A stretch of DNA of 64,000 bases from Sphingopyxis sp. (GTDB lineage Bacteria > Pseudomonadota > Alphaproteobacteria > Sphingomonadales > Sphingomonadaceae), in assembly GCA_002733865.1 (NCBI GenBank), contig NVXM01000001.1, forward strand, positions 76,206 through 140,205, written 5' to 3'. Position numbers and translations under genes: made by a program. Positions 32,329 to 41,624 of this stretch are shown here, in pieces; positions within the stretch are counted from its first letter, which is position 1; every line of letters starts with the position of its first letter. The notes below the pieces were generated by a model. It did no database searches, had not been told where the DNA came from, and saw only the letters and a list, made by a program, of their open reading frames with translations.

Positions 32329-34430
32329 GCGGGAAGACCAGCCCGATCTTCGGCAATCTCGACTGGAGTGTCACGCCATATACCGACCTGTTGCAGCAGG
32401 TGAACAGCAGCACGATCATCGGCGCGGGGGCGGCCAGCGTGCTGGTTCTTGGCGCGATCGCGGCGGTCGCGCTGTTCACCTATATGCGCTGGTGGGGACC
32501 GCTCTTTCGCAATTGGCTGACCTCGCCCGACGCGAAGAAGATCGGCATCATGTATATCGCGCTCGCGCTGGTGATGCTGGCGCGCGGGACCATCGAAGGC
32601 TTCGTGATGCGCGCGCATCAGGCTACGGCGCTGGGCACGCTGAGCGAGAGAGAAAGCGGCCTCGTCGCACCCGATCACTTCGCCCAACTGTTCAGCACGC
32701 ACGGGACGATCATGATTTTCTTCGTCGCGATGCCGTTATTGATCGGCCTGATCAACTTCGTCCTCCCGCAACAGCTGGGCGCGCGCGACATGGCGTTCCC
32801 CGTCCTCAATCAGGTGAGTCTGGGCCTGACGGCGGCAGGCGCTGCGCTGGTCATGATCGCGCTGCTGGTCGGGAACTTCGGCACCGGCGGCTGGACGATG
32901 TATCCTCCCTATACCGGAAAGATTTTCAGTCCGGGCGAAGGGGTCGACTACTGGCTGTGGGCGATCCTGATATCGGGCATGGGATCGACGCTGACGGGGA
33001 TGAATTTCGCCGTCACCATCTTCAAGCAGCGCGCGCCGGGCATGCATTTCATGCGCATGCCGCTGTTCTGCTGGACGAGCCTGTGCGTCGCCATCATGCT
33101 GATCTACGCGATGCCCGCGCTCACCGTGTCGAGCGCGATGCTGGCGCTGGATCGCTATGCCGACTTCCACTTCTTCACCAACGAAGCGGGCGGCAACATG
33201 ATGAACTACGCCAACATCTTCTGGATGTTCGGCCACCCGGAAGTCTACATCCTGATCCTGCCGGCCTTCGGCGTGTTCTCCGAAATCAGCTCCACCTTTT
33301 CTGGCAAGCGGCTCTACGGTTACACCTCGCTGGTGATCGCCAGCATGAGCATCGCGGTGATCAGCTTCACCGTCTGGCTGCACCACTTCTTCACAATGGG
33401 GCAGAGCGCGGGCGTCAACATCGCTTTCGGCATCGCGACGATGGTCATCGGGATCCCCACCGGCGTCAAAATCTACGACTGGATGGCAACCATGTGGCGC
33501 GGCAGGGTGCGGATCACCACGCCGATCGTCTATCTGACCGGCTTCTTCATGCTGTTCGTCATCGGCGGTTTGTCGGGCATCATCCTCGCCAATCCGTCGA
33601 TCGATTATCAGGTGCACAATTCGACCTTCCTCGTGGCGCACTTCCACAACGTCATCATCCCCGGCGTGCTCTACGGCATGCTCGCTGGCATCCATTACTG
33701 GTTCCCCAAGGCCTTCGGCTTCCGGTTGAGCGAGACCTGGGGGCGGCGCACCGCCTACCTGTTTGTCGGCGGGTTCATCTTTACCTTCATGCCGCTCTAC
33801 GTGCTCGGCCTGATGGGCATGCCGCGCCGCTCGCCCACCTTCCAGAACTCGGACTTCATGCCGTGGATGCTTGTTGCCGCGTTCGGCGGCGTTTTGATGA
33901 TGTGCGCGCTCGCCAGCCTCGCCTGGACCTTCTGGACCAGCTATCGCAACCGCACCGCTCTCGCGGTGCCCGGCGGCGATCCGTGGAATGGCTCGACGCT
34001 CGAATGGTCGACCCCCGCGCCGGTGCCCGAATGGACCTTCCCCTGCATCCCGCAAGTCAAAGCGCGCCACGACTGGGGCGAGACAAAGCGCGCAGGCGAC
34101 CCGTGGAGGGCACCAGCCGAATATACCGACATCGAAATGCCCGCCAATACGGCGCACGGCCTGCTGATTGCGGTTGGGTCTTTCGCGCTCGGCTTTGCCA
34201 TGGTGTGGCATATCTGGTGGCTTGCGATCCTCAGCATCCTTGCCATTCCCGGTCTGATTGTCCTGCGCGGAATGCGCGTTATCGAACCGAGGATCATTCC
34301 GGCAGCGGAAGTAGCAGAAGCCGATCGCCAGTTCCGCCAACAGCAGGCGAGCCTCACCCCCGTCACCCGCGCCGACGAAGAGAGCGAACGCAATCGCGGC
34401 GTCCCCGACCTATCGGAGTTTGCAGGATGA
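32325..34430 (+). CDS. cyoB: Cytochrome bo-type quinol oxidase subunit I
   Basis: 701 aa, about 15 membrane helices, the catalytic heme-copper subunit. Visible marks are WMFGHPEVYILILPAFG (Cu-B His and its crosslinked Tyr), TVWLHHFFTMG (the two further Cu-B His), and VAHFHNVIIPG (heme ligands). It reduces oxygen to water with quinol electrons and pumps protons across the inner membrane. Length and order are normal, and it overlaps cyoA and cyoC by 4 bp each. Confidence 0.96.
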   Translation: MSGKTSPIFGNLDWSVTPYTDLLQQVNSSTIIGAGAASVLVLGAIAAVALFTYMRWWGPLFRNWLTSPDAKKIGIMYIALALVMLARGTIEGFVMRAHQATALGTLSERESGLVAPDHFAQLFSTHGTIMIFFVAMPLLIGLINFVLPQQLGARDMAFPVLNQVSLGLTAAGAALVMIALLVGNFGTGGWTMYPPYTGKIFSPGEGVDYWLWAILISGMGSTLTGMNFAVTIFKQRAPGMHFMRMPLFCWTSLCVAIMLIYAMPALTVSSAMLALDRYADFHFFTNEAGGNMMNYANIFWMFGHPEVYILILPAFGVFSEISSTFSGKRLYGYTSLVIASMSIAVISFTVWLHHFFTMGQSAGVNIAFGIATMVIGIPTGVKIYDWMATMWRGRVRITTPIVYLTGFFMLFVIGGLSGIILANPSIDYQVHNSTFLVAHFHNVIIPGVLYGMLAGIHYWFPKAFGFRLSETWGRRTAYLFVGGFIFTFMPLYVLGLMGMPRRSPTFQNSDFMPWMLVAAFGGVLMMCALASLAWTFWTSYRNRTALAVPGGDPWNGSTLEWSTPAPVPEWTFPCIPQVKARHDWGETKRAGDPWRAPAEYTDIEMPANTAHGLLIAVGSFALGFAMVWHIWWLAILSILAIPGLIVLRGMRVIEPRIIPAAEVAEADRQFRQQQASLTPVTRADEESERNRGVPDLSEFAG

Positions 34431-35053
34431 GCGACAACGGCCTCTATCCCGGACTGAACCTTGGCGAGACGCATGGTGATGCGGATGCCGAGGCCGAATC
34501 CACGGTGTTCGGCTTCTGGGTGTTCCTGATGAGCGACCTCATCATCTTCGGCATCCTGTTCGCCTCCTACGCCGCCTATCTCGATCCGATCGGGCTGGCC
34601 GGTGGACCTGGGCCGAAGGATCTGTTCGACTTGAAGAGCGTCGCGATCCAGACGGCCTTTCTGCTGGTGGGCGGTGTGGCCTATGGTGGCGTCTCGCTGG
34701 CGATGAAATATGATCATGGCCGCAGCAAGCTGATCGCCTGGTTGCTGATCTGCGCGGCGCTTGGTGCAGGCTTCCTGCTTTTCGAGGTCAGGGACTTTAT
34801 CAGTGCAGCGGACAAGGGCGGAATCCCGCAGGCAAGCGGCTGGCTCAGTTCCTATTGGGCGCTGGTAGGCCTGCACGGCTTCCACGTCTTTTCCGGTATC
34901 CTTTGGATCCTCGCCATGATCGGGCAGATCGCAACGCGCGGCGTCGATGACGTAGTGAAAGTCCGCCTGTCGATGCTCGGCGTGTTCTGGCATTTCCTCG
35001 ACTTGATCTGGGTCGGGATCTTCTCCTTTATATTCCTGGTGCCCCTCATATGA
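34427..35053 (+). CDS. cyoC: Cytochrome bo-type quinol oxidase subunit III
   Basis: 208 aa from the ATG at 34427, inside the cyoB stop. Five hydrophobic helices are visible, the first being STVFGFWVFLMSDLIIFG, and the end VFWHFLDLIWVGIFSFIFLV is typical of subunit III of heme-copper oxidases. It stabilises the subunit I core. A longer open frame extends upstream in the same phase but is a shadow of cyoB. Confidence 0.95.
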   Translation: MSDNGLYPGLNLGETHGDADAEAESTVFGFWVFLMSDLIIFGILFASYAAYLDPIGLAGGPGPKDLFDLKSVAIQTAFLLVGGVAYGGVSLAMKYDHGRSKLIAWLLICAALGAGFLLFEVRDFISAADKGGIPQASGWLSSYWALVGLHGFHVFSGILWILAMIGQIATRGVDDVVKVRLSMLGVFWHFLDLIWVGIFSFIFLVPLI

Positions 35054-35430
35054 CCAAGCCCAACACCGGAGAACTCGATCCGCAGGACAGCGCGGCCAGC
35101 GAGATCAAGAGCTATGCCACTGGCTTCGTGGTCAGCCTGTTACTGACCGTTGGGGCATTTGCCGCTCTGCTCTCCGACCTGCCGACCACGTGGAAAGTCA
35201 TCCTTATTTGCGTGGCGGCTCTGCTACAGGTCGTGGCCCACCTGCGCAATTTTCTCCACCTCAACTTCTCAGGCGGGCAATCGGAAGAAGATCTTCTGCT
35301 GGTGCTGTTTTCGGTCACTCTGCTGACGATCATGGCGGGCGGGACCTGGTACATCATGTCCGACCTTGGCGGGCGCATGCATCAGGCTGGCGAAAGCGGT
35401 GCGATCACGCATGATGCTCCGACAGGTTAG
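35050..35430 (+). CDS. cyoD: Cytochrome bo-type quinol oxidase subunit IV
   Basis: 126 aa with three membrane helices (TGFVVSLLLTVGAFAALL, VILICVAALLQVVAHLRNFL, VLFSVTLLTIMAGGTWYIM), the normal CyoD plan. It assists assembly of the oxidase. It starts inside the cyoC stop. No heme O synthase (cyoE) follows, so that function must be encoded elsewhere. Confidence 0.93.
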   Translation: MTKPNTGELDPQDSAASEIKSYATGFVVSLLLTVGAFAALLSDLPTTWKVILICVAALLQVVAHLRNFLHLNFSGGQSEEDLLLVLFSVTLLTIMAGGTWYIMSDLGGRMHQAGESGAITHDAPTG

Positions 35431-35710
35431 AAGGCGACGAATAGGGATAACGCGCAAGCAAGCCGTCTTCGCTCTCAATTGCCTAGCCGGGTGGGTCGAC
35501 GCGGTCGGCTTTCTTGCTCTCGTCGGATCGGTGCGGGCCGTTCCTTCTTTCATGAGCCGCAACTCCACCAAGGTTGTGACCAACCTCGTCTCCGGCAAGC
35601 AGAACGGCCTTGGCGACCTTCGCTGCTACCACCACATCGTCTGCGCCCGGCCCCGCATAGTATCGCATTCGGGTGTCCGGTTCCCGATTGGGAGAGAAAG
35701 GAAATATTAA
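35411..35710 (+). pseudogene. DUF1275/YoaK-like remnant
   Basis: The frame begins within the cyoD tail and reads FALNCLAGWVDAVGFLAL then VPSFMSRNSTKVVTNL, the N-terminal signature of DUF1275 membrane proteins, normally above 200 aa. The frame then turns into unrelated sequence and stops at 35710, without the later helices. It looks like a truncated gene at the right edge of the GC-rich block. Confidence 0.6.
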
Positions 35711-35761
35711 CCATAGCCCCGTAGCGCTGTGAGGCTCTAGCGTTGTGAGGGTCGAAAGTTT

Positions 35762-37723
35762 GTGAAGCACGAAGACAATTTTGTTCCTGGCGAGTATTAT
35801 CGCTCCGCCGAACATGCTGTCGCTCGCAAGCATGTGTCTTTCACGCGCAAGGTAGCGTTGCGCATGATCGTGCTGGCATTGTGTGCCGCAGGGGTCGTCG
35901 CACTCTACTCTTTCCATGCCGCCAAGAACGTGGCGGAGAACACGTTGATTACCGAGTGGAAAACGCAGATCGAGCTGCGAGGGCGCTTCGAAAGCAAACG
36001 CTTTTTGCTCGCGGAGGAAATGGCCGATCGTATGGCCGACAGCTTCCTCGCGCTCTATTCCGATCCTGACGTCGCATCCGCCGACAATTTTTCAGAATAT
36101 TTCTATCGCCCCGGTGATGGAACCATTCGCCTTCGCCAAAAATATTTCTCGCAGACCCAAGATGGGCGAGATGCGAACATCGGTCGTTCAGGCGTGACCG
36201 GTTTCATCGCACGAAATCGGCCGCCGCTGACGCGCGAATTACAGCGTCGCCTCATTCTCACCTACGAGACTGTGGCCCGGTTTGGACCAGGCGCATCGGC
36301 TGGATTCGCCAATGTTCACGCCAGCTTGCCGGAAAACGCGCTGATCATCCACTGGCCCGGTGTACCGTGGGGCCTGGATGCCGCGAGTGATCTGAATATG
36401 AACGACGGGTCGGTGATTCGATCCACGCTGCAAGCGTATAATCCCGATCGCAATCCGGTTTGGACCGGACTCTATTTCGACTCCACGGCGTCGAACTGGA
36501 CCATAACCTACCAAAAGCCGGTCGATTGGCAGGGACGCCATCTGTTCACTCCGAGTTTGGACGTGAGCCTTACCGATCTGGTCGGGGACGTTGTCAATGG
36601 CGAGCCTGACGGAACGTACGACCTCATCCTGTCGCGCGACGGCATGCTTGTCGCATATCCCAAAGGTCTCGACGGTCTTGCTGAAGATGCCGGGCAGATC
36701 GAAATCGAGGAAGCTGGCAATCCTGCTTTGAGCGACATCTATCGCAGGTTGATCGATGCCGGTCCTCAGGAGGCCGATCAAGCCAACGTTGCTTTCGACC
36801 CCGAATTGAATGCCTACATCGCCAGCACACGCATCGAAGGGCCGGACTGGTGGCTGGTTACGGTCCACCCCCAAGCGCAGGTGGAGGCCCGTGCGCTGCG
36901 TTCTGCCGGCTCGATACTCATACTCATCGCCGTTCTGTTCGGTGCATTTATCCTGACGGCCATCCTTGTTCTGCGGACCTGTGTGTCTGCGCCAATCAAG
37001 AAGCTCACTCAGGCAGCGGACTATGTGGCCGACGGTCACTATGATTCCATTGTAGGCAGCGACCACGACCTGCCGGTTCGCCGCAATGACGAGATTGGAA
37101 CCCTCGCGCGTACTTTCCGGCAGATGGCTGAAAAGGTGGACGACATGCGAACCGGGCTGGAGCGCACCGTCGCCGAACGGACCCTGGCGCTGGAACTCGC
37201 TAACCAGCGGCTGCTGGACCAGAGCCGCAAGGATGCCTTGACCGGGGCGCTGAACAGACACGCATTCGACCAGGATCTGCGTCAGGCGGTGCTGGATGCC
37301 AGGGAAGGCACTGCCATCGCGCTTGCTCTGTTCGACGTCGACTATTTCAAGCTGTTCAACGACCACTACGGTCATGTGGCTGGCGACCGGGCTCTGGAAC
37401 GCGTTGTTTCCGGGATCAATGCTGCTTTACCCGGCGCCTCGATTTACCGATATGGTGGAGAGGAGATCGCGGCCATCATTCCCTGCTCGGCCACGGATGG
37501 TGCGCGCAGCGCGATCGAAGGCGCGGTGCAAGCCGTAGCCCGGATGGGCCTCCCTCATACGAAAAGCCCCCTCGGTACTCTGACGGTCAGTGCAGGGGCA
37601 ATGACAATCCCGAACGACGCCGATGACAGCGTGGAGGGGCACCGAACCATCCTGGAAATCGTCGACAAGGCCCTTTACGTTTCGAAAGATGACGGGCGGA
37701 ACAGCTCCGAATGGGTCTCCTGA
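35762..37723 (+). CDS. Membrane diguanylate cyclase with extracytoplasmic sensor
   Basis: 653 aa; GTG start. A membrane helix (about 30-50), a large periplasmic Cache-like sensor (about 55-375), a second helix (SILILIAVLFGAFILTAILV), a HAMP segment (APIKKLTQAADYVADG), a short coiled coil and a C-terminal GGDEF domain with an intact YGGEEIAAI active site and KDALTGALNRHAFDQDL. It should make cyclic di-GMP in response to a small ligand outside the membrane. It stands alone between the DUF1275 remnant and the convergent methyltransferase. Confidence 0.93.
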   Translation: MKHEDNFVPGEYYRSAEHAVARKHVSFTRKVALRMIVLALCAAGVVALYSFHAAKNVAENTLITEWKTQIELRGRFESKRFLLAEEMADRMADSFLALYSDPDVASADNFSEYFYRPGDGTIRLRQKYFSQTQDGRDANIGRSGVTGFIARNRPPLTRELQRRLILTYETVARFGPGASAGFANVHASLPENALIIHWPGVPWGLDAASDLNMNDGSVIRSTLQAYNPDRNPVWTGLYFDSTASNWTITYQKPVDWQGRHLFTPSLDVSLTDLVGDVVNGEPDGTYDLILSRDGMLVAYPKGLDGLAEDAGQIEIEEAGNPALSDIYRRLIDAGPQEADQANVAFDPELNAYIASTRIEGPDWWLVTVHPQAQVEARALRSAGSILILIAVLFGAFILTAILVLRTCVSAPIKKLTQAADYVADGHYDSIVGSDHDLPVRRNDEIGTLARTFRQMAEKVDDMRTGLERTVAERTLALELANQRLLDQSRKDALTGALNRHAFDQDLRQAVLDAREGTAIALALFDVDYFKLFNDHYGHVAGDRALERVVSGINAALPGASIYRYGGEEIAAIIPCSATDGARSAIEGAVQAVARMGLPHTKSPLGTLTVSAGAMTIPNDADDSVEGHRTILEIVDKALYVSKDDGRNSSEWVS

Positions 37724-37815
37724 GCCGTTTACCGCAGTTTATCGGCCAAGGCGCTTATGGGTCGCCCCTGCGCGGGATATGGTTTCGATGTCCTACCGAT
37801 TGCCCCAGTCGCAGC

Positions 37816-38691
37816 TCAGGCGATGGCTGACACCAGCCAGGCTTTGCCTTTCATCATCACACCCTCTCCGGGCACATGGTGCCGAGCAAAAACGTCGTGA
37901 AGTTCCTTGCTGGCGGCCGCCACGACCGCGTCACCTGCCTCATCCAATACACGACCAAAAGCCATGGCAGAGAGAGCAAAAGCAACCGCTTGTTCCGGAG
38001 TCGCGCCGAGCCCGCCGACCGGTTGCAGGCCTTCATAGGCTGCAACATTGACATCGCGGAATCCGCTGCCATCCATAACCTCAGCGAAATAGTCGAGATC
38101 TTCGAAGGCAAATGGCCCGGGTGTCCGCGGTACCGCAGGAGGGACTTGAACATGATTGCGCAACACGCCCATCATTTCCATCATCCACAAATTATCGCGT
38201 GGCGGCCCCCATATCGCGAGATCGATCCGGCCACCCTTGCGGATCAGCCCCCGCAAATTTGAAAAGGCGCTGACCGGATCCTCAAAGAACATGCTACCAA
38301 AGCGCGAGAACAAGCGGTCATAGGGGCCACCGGGCAATTGGACCGTCGACGCGTCAGCGCAGATAAATTCGATATTCGACGCGCCGCTCTTTTCGGCGCG
38401 TTCCCTTGCCGCACCGATCAGATCGGGGGAAATATCGACACCAATCACCTTCCCCCTCGGTGCCACGGTTTCCGCGATCGCAAGCGTTGTCGCACCGCCC
38501 CCGCAACCGAGATCAATCACCGTCTCGCCCGCTTGATAATCGGCCCGCGCCAGCAAAGCATCGCCGATCGGCGCGATCATCTCTTCAAACAGGGAAAGAT
38601 TGGCCAGCCATTTCAACCCCTGGCCACCCGCCCAGTCCTCGGTTTTCAACTGCTCAGGCTGCTGCCTTTGATCCATACTGTCATTGGCCAT
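37816..38691 (-). CDS. SAM-dependent methyltransferase (class I)
   Basis: 291 aa from the ATG at 38691, with AGGAAA upstream; a longer start would run into arsR. Motif I is VIDLGCGGGATTLAIAE (about 68-84) with VIGVDISPDLI following, then DRLFSRFGSMFFEDP, a Rossmann methyltransferase of the UbiE/arsenite type. The substrate is unknown. It is the last gene of the leftward arm (peroxiredoxin, regulator, methyltransferase), so it may act on a small sulfur or metalloid compound, but that is inferred only from position. Confidence 0.87.
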   Translation of the reverse strand: MANDSMDQRQQPEQLKTEDWAGGQGLKWLANLSLFEEMIAPIGDALLARADYQAGETVIDLGCGGGATTLAIAETVAPRGKVIGVDISPDLIGAARERAEKSGASNIEFICADASTVQLPGGPYDRLFSRFGSMFFEDPVSAFSNLRGLIRKGGRIDLAIWGPPRDNLWMMEMMGVLRNHVQVPPAVPRTPGPFAFEDLDYFAEVMDGSGFRDVNVAAYEGLQPVGGLGATPEQAVAFALSAMAFGRVLDEAGDAVVAAASKELHDVFARHHVPGEGVMMKGKAWLVSAIA

Positions 38692-38707
38692 CGACAATTT
38701 TCCTGTT

Positions 38708-39109
38708 CTATAAAATTTTCGCGAATCCGGCCGTGCCGTTGCCGGTGGAGATCCGATCCGTTGCGACATTCTCAGTCGAGGTGGCCGCCTTCACAACCTG
38801 TTGCGGATCCGGTTGCTCGGCCAACAATGCCTCCATTGTTCGCACACACAGGCGAACGGATTCATCGGCCAGATCATAGCAAACCTGTTTGCCCTGCCGC
38901 CGGGTTTTGACCGCATCCGCCTGCCGCAAAGCCGCCAGCTGCTGGCTGAGCGCCGGTTGCCCGATACCCGTCGCTTTATCGATCTCACTGACATTGCGTT
39001 CTCCGCGGAGCAGATAGGAGAGGATCATCAGCCGCTGCGGCTGGGCAAATATTTTCAGCTTTTCGGTGGCCGCATCGGCGCGGTCACGGCTTTCAAAAAT
39101 CGCCGTCAC
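38708..39109 (-). CDS. ArsR-family regulator of the sulfide module
   Basis: 133 aa winged helix: FAQPQRLMILSYLLRGERNV then IGQPALSQQLAALRQADAV (recognition helix) and TRRQGKQVCYDLADESVRLC. The setting is that of BigR/SqrR regulators, which sense persulfide through two Cys. Here the Cys expected after LMIL is Ser; the only cysteines are at 77 and 88. It overlaps the peroxiredoxin stop by 4 bp. It probably represses both divergent arms through the dyad at 39800. Confidence 0.9.
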   Translation of the reverse strand: MTAIFESRDRADAATEKLKIFAQPQRLMILSYLLRGERNVSEIDKATGIGQPALSQQLAALRQADAVKTRRQGKQVCYDLADESVRLCVRTMEALLAEQPDPQQVVKAATSTENVATDRISTGNGTAGFAKIL

Positions 39110-39738
39110 GGATTCTTCACCATCTGACAGAACCAGTCCCCATCATCGCTTATCTCGGCCGCCGATTCCGCCGGAATCGCCAGAACATCATCGCCCGGTT
39201 GCCACCCTTCCGGAGTGAGGACGTCTTGCTGGTCGGTCAGTTGCAGCGCGGCCAGCGTCCGGATCATCTCGTCGACTGACCGGCCAACATTATGCGGGTA
39301 ACAGGTTGTCGCGCGGATGATGCCCTGCGGATCGATAAAATAGCTGGTCCGCATAGCCGCTGAATCCGCAGCATGTTCATCAATCATGCCAAAAGCGCGA
39401 CCGACAGCCATGCTCGGGTCTTCGACAATCGGAAACGAGATTCTGACGCCAAACCTGCCCTCAATCGCCCGCACCCAGGCCAGATGCGAATAGAGGCTGT
39501 CGACGGACAGGCCGAGCAATGCACAGTCCAGCGCATCGAACCGCTGCTTTTGGCGCGCCAACGCGACAAATTCCGTGGTGCACACCGGGGTAAAATCGGC
39601 CGGATGCGAGAAGAAGATCAGCCAGCGCCCGCGATAGTCAGACAGCTTGACCGGGCCTTGGGTTGTCCGCGCCTGAAAATCTGGTGCGGGATCGCCGATA
39701 CGGAGCGAACCGGACTCTATCTGCACCGCGTCTGTCAT
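39106..39738 (-). CDS. Peroxiredoxin (AhpC/Prx6-like)
   Basis: 210 aa from the ATG at 39738, with AGAGGG upstream; a longer in-frame start at 39909 would overlap the divergent gene. The active site HPADFTPVCTTEF holds the peroxidatic Cys (about 51) in the P-x3-T-x2-C motif. A second Cys occurs only near the C-terminus (DWFCQMV). The long C-terminal arm fits the Prx6/1-Cys group. It removes peroxides and perhaps polysulfides. It is first in the leftward operon, co-regulated with the sulfide genes. Confidence 0.9.
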   Translation of the reverse strand: MTDAVQIESGSLRIGDPAPDFQARTTQGPVKLSDYRGRWLIFFSHPADFTPVCTTEFVALARQKQRFDALDCALLGLSVDSLYSHLAWVRAIEGRFGVRISFPIVEDPSMAVGRAFGMIDEHAADSAAMRTSYFIDPQGIIRATTCYPHNVGRSVDEMIRTLAALQLTDQQDVLTPEGWQPGDDVLAIPAESAAEISDDGDWFCQMVKNP

Positions 39739-39799
39739 GAACTTCACCCTCTCTTGCAAAATGCCAATGCTCGCATATTGACGCAAGCCATATATTGTA

Positions 39800-39816
39800 T
39801 TACATAGTTTATGTAA
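39800..39816. promoter_or_regulatory. Operator-like dyad between divergent arms
   Basis: TTACATAGTTTATGTAA is a perfect 7-bp inverted repeat with a 3-bp spacer, in the AT-rich 100-bp gap between the peroxiredoxin and the metallo-hydrolase genes. Size and place fit an ArsR-family operator that would control both directions. The regulator gene is second in the leftward arm. Confidence 0.7.
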
Positions 39817-39838
39817 ATATGAATATGAGGAATTATCT

Positions 39839-40756
39839 ATGGTTGATTCGCCCCTGATGCAAGCGACAGAGCAGATTTCCCAAGCGCAGAAAAATATTCC
39901 CGTGATCAAGGCATTTTTCGATCCGGCAACCTATACCGTCACCTATGTGGTCCATGATCTGGGCACGCGATGCGCCGCGATCATCGACAGCGTTTTCGAC
40001 TTTGACCCGGCCTCCGGCCGCACATCATTCGATTCCGCCGACAAGGTGATCGACTATGTGAAGGAACAGGAACTGACGGTCGAATGGCTGCTCGAAACCC
40101 ATGCCCATGCGGACCATCTGTCGGCCGCGCCCTATCTCCAAGAAAAACTCGGCGGGAAAATTGCGATCGGCGAGCATATCGTCACGGTGCAGAATGTATT
40201 CGGGAAATTGTTCAATGCCGGCACCGAATTTCAACGCGACGGATCGGATTTTGATCGTCTTTTCGCCGACGGCGATTCATTCAAGATCGGCTCGATCGAC
40301 GTCACTGTGATGCACGTGCCGGGCCATACGCCGGCTTGCATTGCCTATGTCGTCGGCGATGCGGTATTTGTCGGCGATACCATGTTCATGCCCGACTATG
40401 GCACCGCCAGAGCCGATTTTCCTGGCGGTGATGCCCGGCAGCTCTACCGGTCGATGCGGCGGATCCTGTCGCTCCCCGACACCACCCGTCTGTTCATGTG
40501 CCACGATTATCTGCCGGAAGGCCGGACCGAATATGTCTGGGAAACCACCGTTGCCGAAGAGCGCAAGCACAATATCCATGCCCATGACGGCGTCACCGAA
40601 GATGAATTTGTCAAAATGCGGACCGAACGGGACAAGACGCTGGACATGCCGCGCCTGATCCTGCCGTCGGTGCAGGTCAATATGCGGGCCGGCCATTTGC
40701 CGCCGACCGAAGATAATGGCGTGCGCTATCTCAAAGTGCCGTTGAACGGCGTCTGA
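39839..40756 (+). CDS. blh: Persulfide-dioxygenase-like metallo-beta-lactamase-fold protein
   Basis: 305 aa; ATGAGG precedes the start. The metal motif THAHADH lies at 87-93, with VMHVPGHTPACIAYV and GDTMFMPDYGTARADFPGGD following, the pattern of ETHE1/Blh enzymes that oxidise persulfide to sulfite with a single iron. Blh-type genes belong to BigR-controlled sulfide operons, as here. It is the first gene of the rightward arm; its stop overlaps the next start. Confidence 0.9.
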   Translation: MVDSPLMQATEQISQAQKNIPVIKAFFDPATYTVTYVVHDLGTRCAAIIDSVFDFDPASGRTSFDSADKVIDYVKEQELTVEWLLETHAHADHLSAAPYLQEKLGGKIAIGEHIVTVQNVFGKLFNAGTEFQRDGSDFDRLFADGDSFKIGSIDVTVMHVPGHTPACIAYVVGDAVFVGDTMFMPDYGTARADFPGGDARQLYRSMRRILSLPDTTRLFMCHDYLPEGRTEYVWETTVAEERKHNIHAHDGVTEDEFVKMRTERDKTLDMPRLILPSVQVNMRAGHLPPTEDNGVRYLKVPLNGV

Positions 40757-41196
40757 TGCTCGCCGCTTTTCCTCAGGCGATGCCGCTCCAAGGCCTGATC
40801 GGCGGCCTGATGATCGGTGTCGCGGCGGCGATCATGCTGCTTGGCCTGGGCCGCATAGCGGGCGTCAGCGGTCTGACCGCTCGCGCCACCGGGATAGCCG
40901 ATAGCGGCGCGCCGCGCAGCATCGCCATCGCCTTTATCATCGGCCTGCCGCTGGGTGCCTTTCTGATGTCCTCGCTAGTGGGTGGCGTCGAAACCCGCTT
41001 CCCGTCCTCAATCATTCCGCTTCTCATCGGCGGTGTGCTGGTCGGCTACGGAACGCGACTGGGCTCTGGCTGCACCAGCGGCCACGGCGTCTGCGGCATG
41101 TCGCGCCTGTCCCCGCGCTCTTTAACCGCCACCGCCATCTTCATGATGAGCGGCTTTGCGACCGTAGCCCTGATGCGCGCCGGAGGCTTGTTGTGA
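40756..41196 (+). CDS. YeeE/YedE sulfur transporter half, first
   Basis: 146 aa, about four helices, with the family signature GYGTRLGSGCTSGHGVCGMS (about 95-114). YeeE/YedE proteins carry thiosulfate or related sulfur species across the inner membrane. Here the domain is split over two genes, as in the pmpA/pmpB pairs of BigR operons. The ATG overlaps the hydrolase stop (TGATG), and its own stop overlaps the second half. Confidence 0.9.
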   Translation: MLAAFPQAMPLQGLIGGLMIGVAAAIMLLGLGRIAGVSGLTARATGIADSGAPRSIAIAFIIGLPLGAFLMSSLVGGVETRFPSSIIPLLIGGVLVGYGTRLGSGCTSGHGVCGMSRLSPRSLTATAIFMMSGFATVALMRAGGLL

Positions 41197-41600
41197 AGCA
41201 GATAGTGGTTGCCCTTTTCGCTGGCGCACTCTTTGGTGCCGGCCTCGCCTTTTCGGGCATGGCCGATCCGGCTCGAGTACAGGGCTTTCTCGATCTTTTC
41301 GGCGCCTGGGACCCCACGCTTGCCTTTGTCATGGGCGGCGCAATGATACCGATGGCCCTGGCTTGGATCGTACAGCGCAAGCTCGACAAGCCCTTTGCCG
41401 ATGCACATTTCTCTCTTCCGGCCACAACGCTGATCGATCGCAAGCTGACGATCGGTGCGATATTATTCGGCTCCGGCTGGGGCATCAGCGGTCTCTGCCC
41501 GGGCCCTGGACTGGCCGACCTTGCCATCAACCCATTTCCAGCCCTCGCTTTTGTCGCCGCATTGCTGGCGGGCATGCTCGCTCACCGCGCCACCAGCTGA
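41193..41600 (+). CDS. YeeE/YedE-type sulfur transporter half, second (DUF6691)
   Basis: 135 aa with about four helices and the second signature FGSGWGISGLCPGPGLADL. It starts with GTG inside the previous stop. Together the two halves should form one transporter; the conserved Cys in each half likely pass the sulfur species. Role as for the partner gene. Confidence 0.9.
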   Translation: MKQIVVALFAGALFGAGLAFSGMADPARVQGFLDLFGAWDPTLAFVMGGAMIPMALAWIVQRKLDKPFADAHFSLPATTLIDRKLTIGAILFGSGWGISGLCPGPGLADLAINPFPALAFVAALLAGMLAHRATS

Positions 41601-41624
41601 ACAGATTTTCGAAAGGACGCCGCC

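Noticed and set aside
32492..34426. Very long open frame upstream of and in phase with cyoC
   Set aside because: It is a GC-rich shadow of cyoB; only the part from 34427 has cyoC character.
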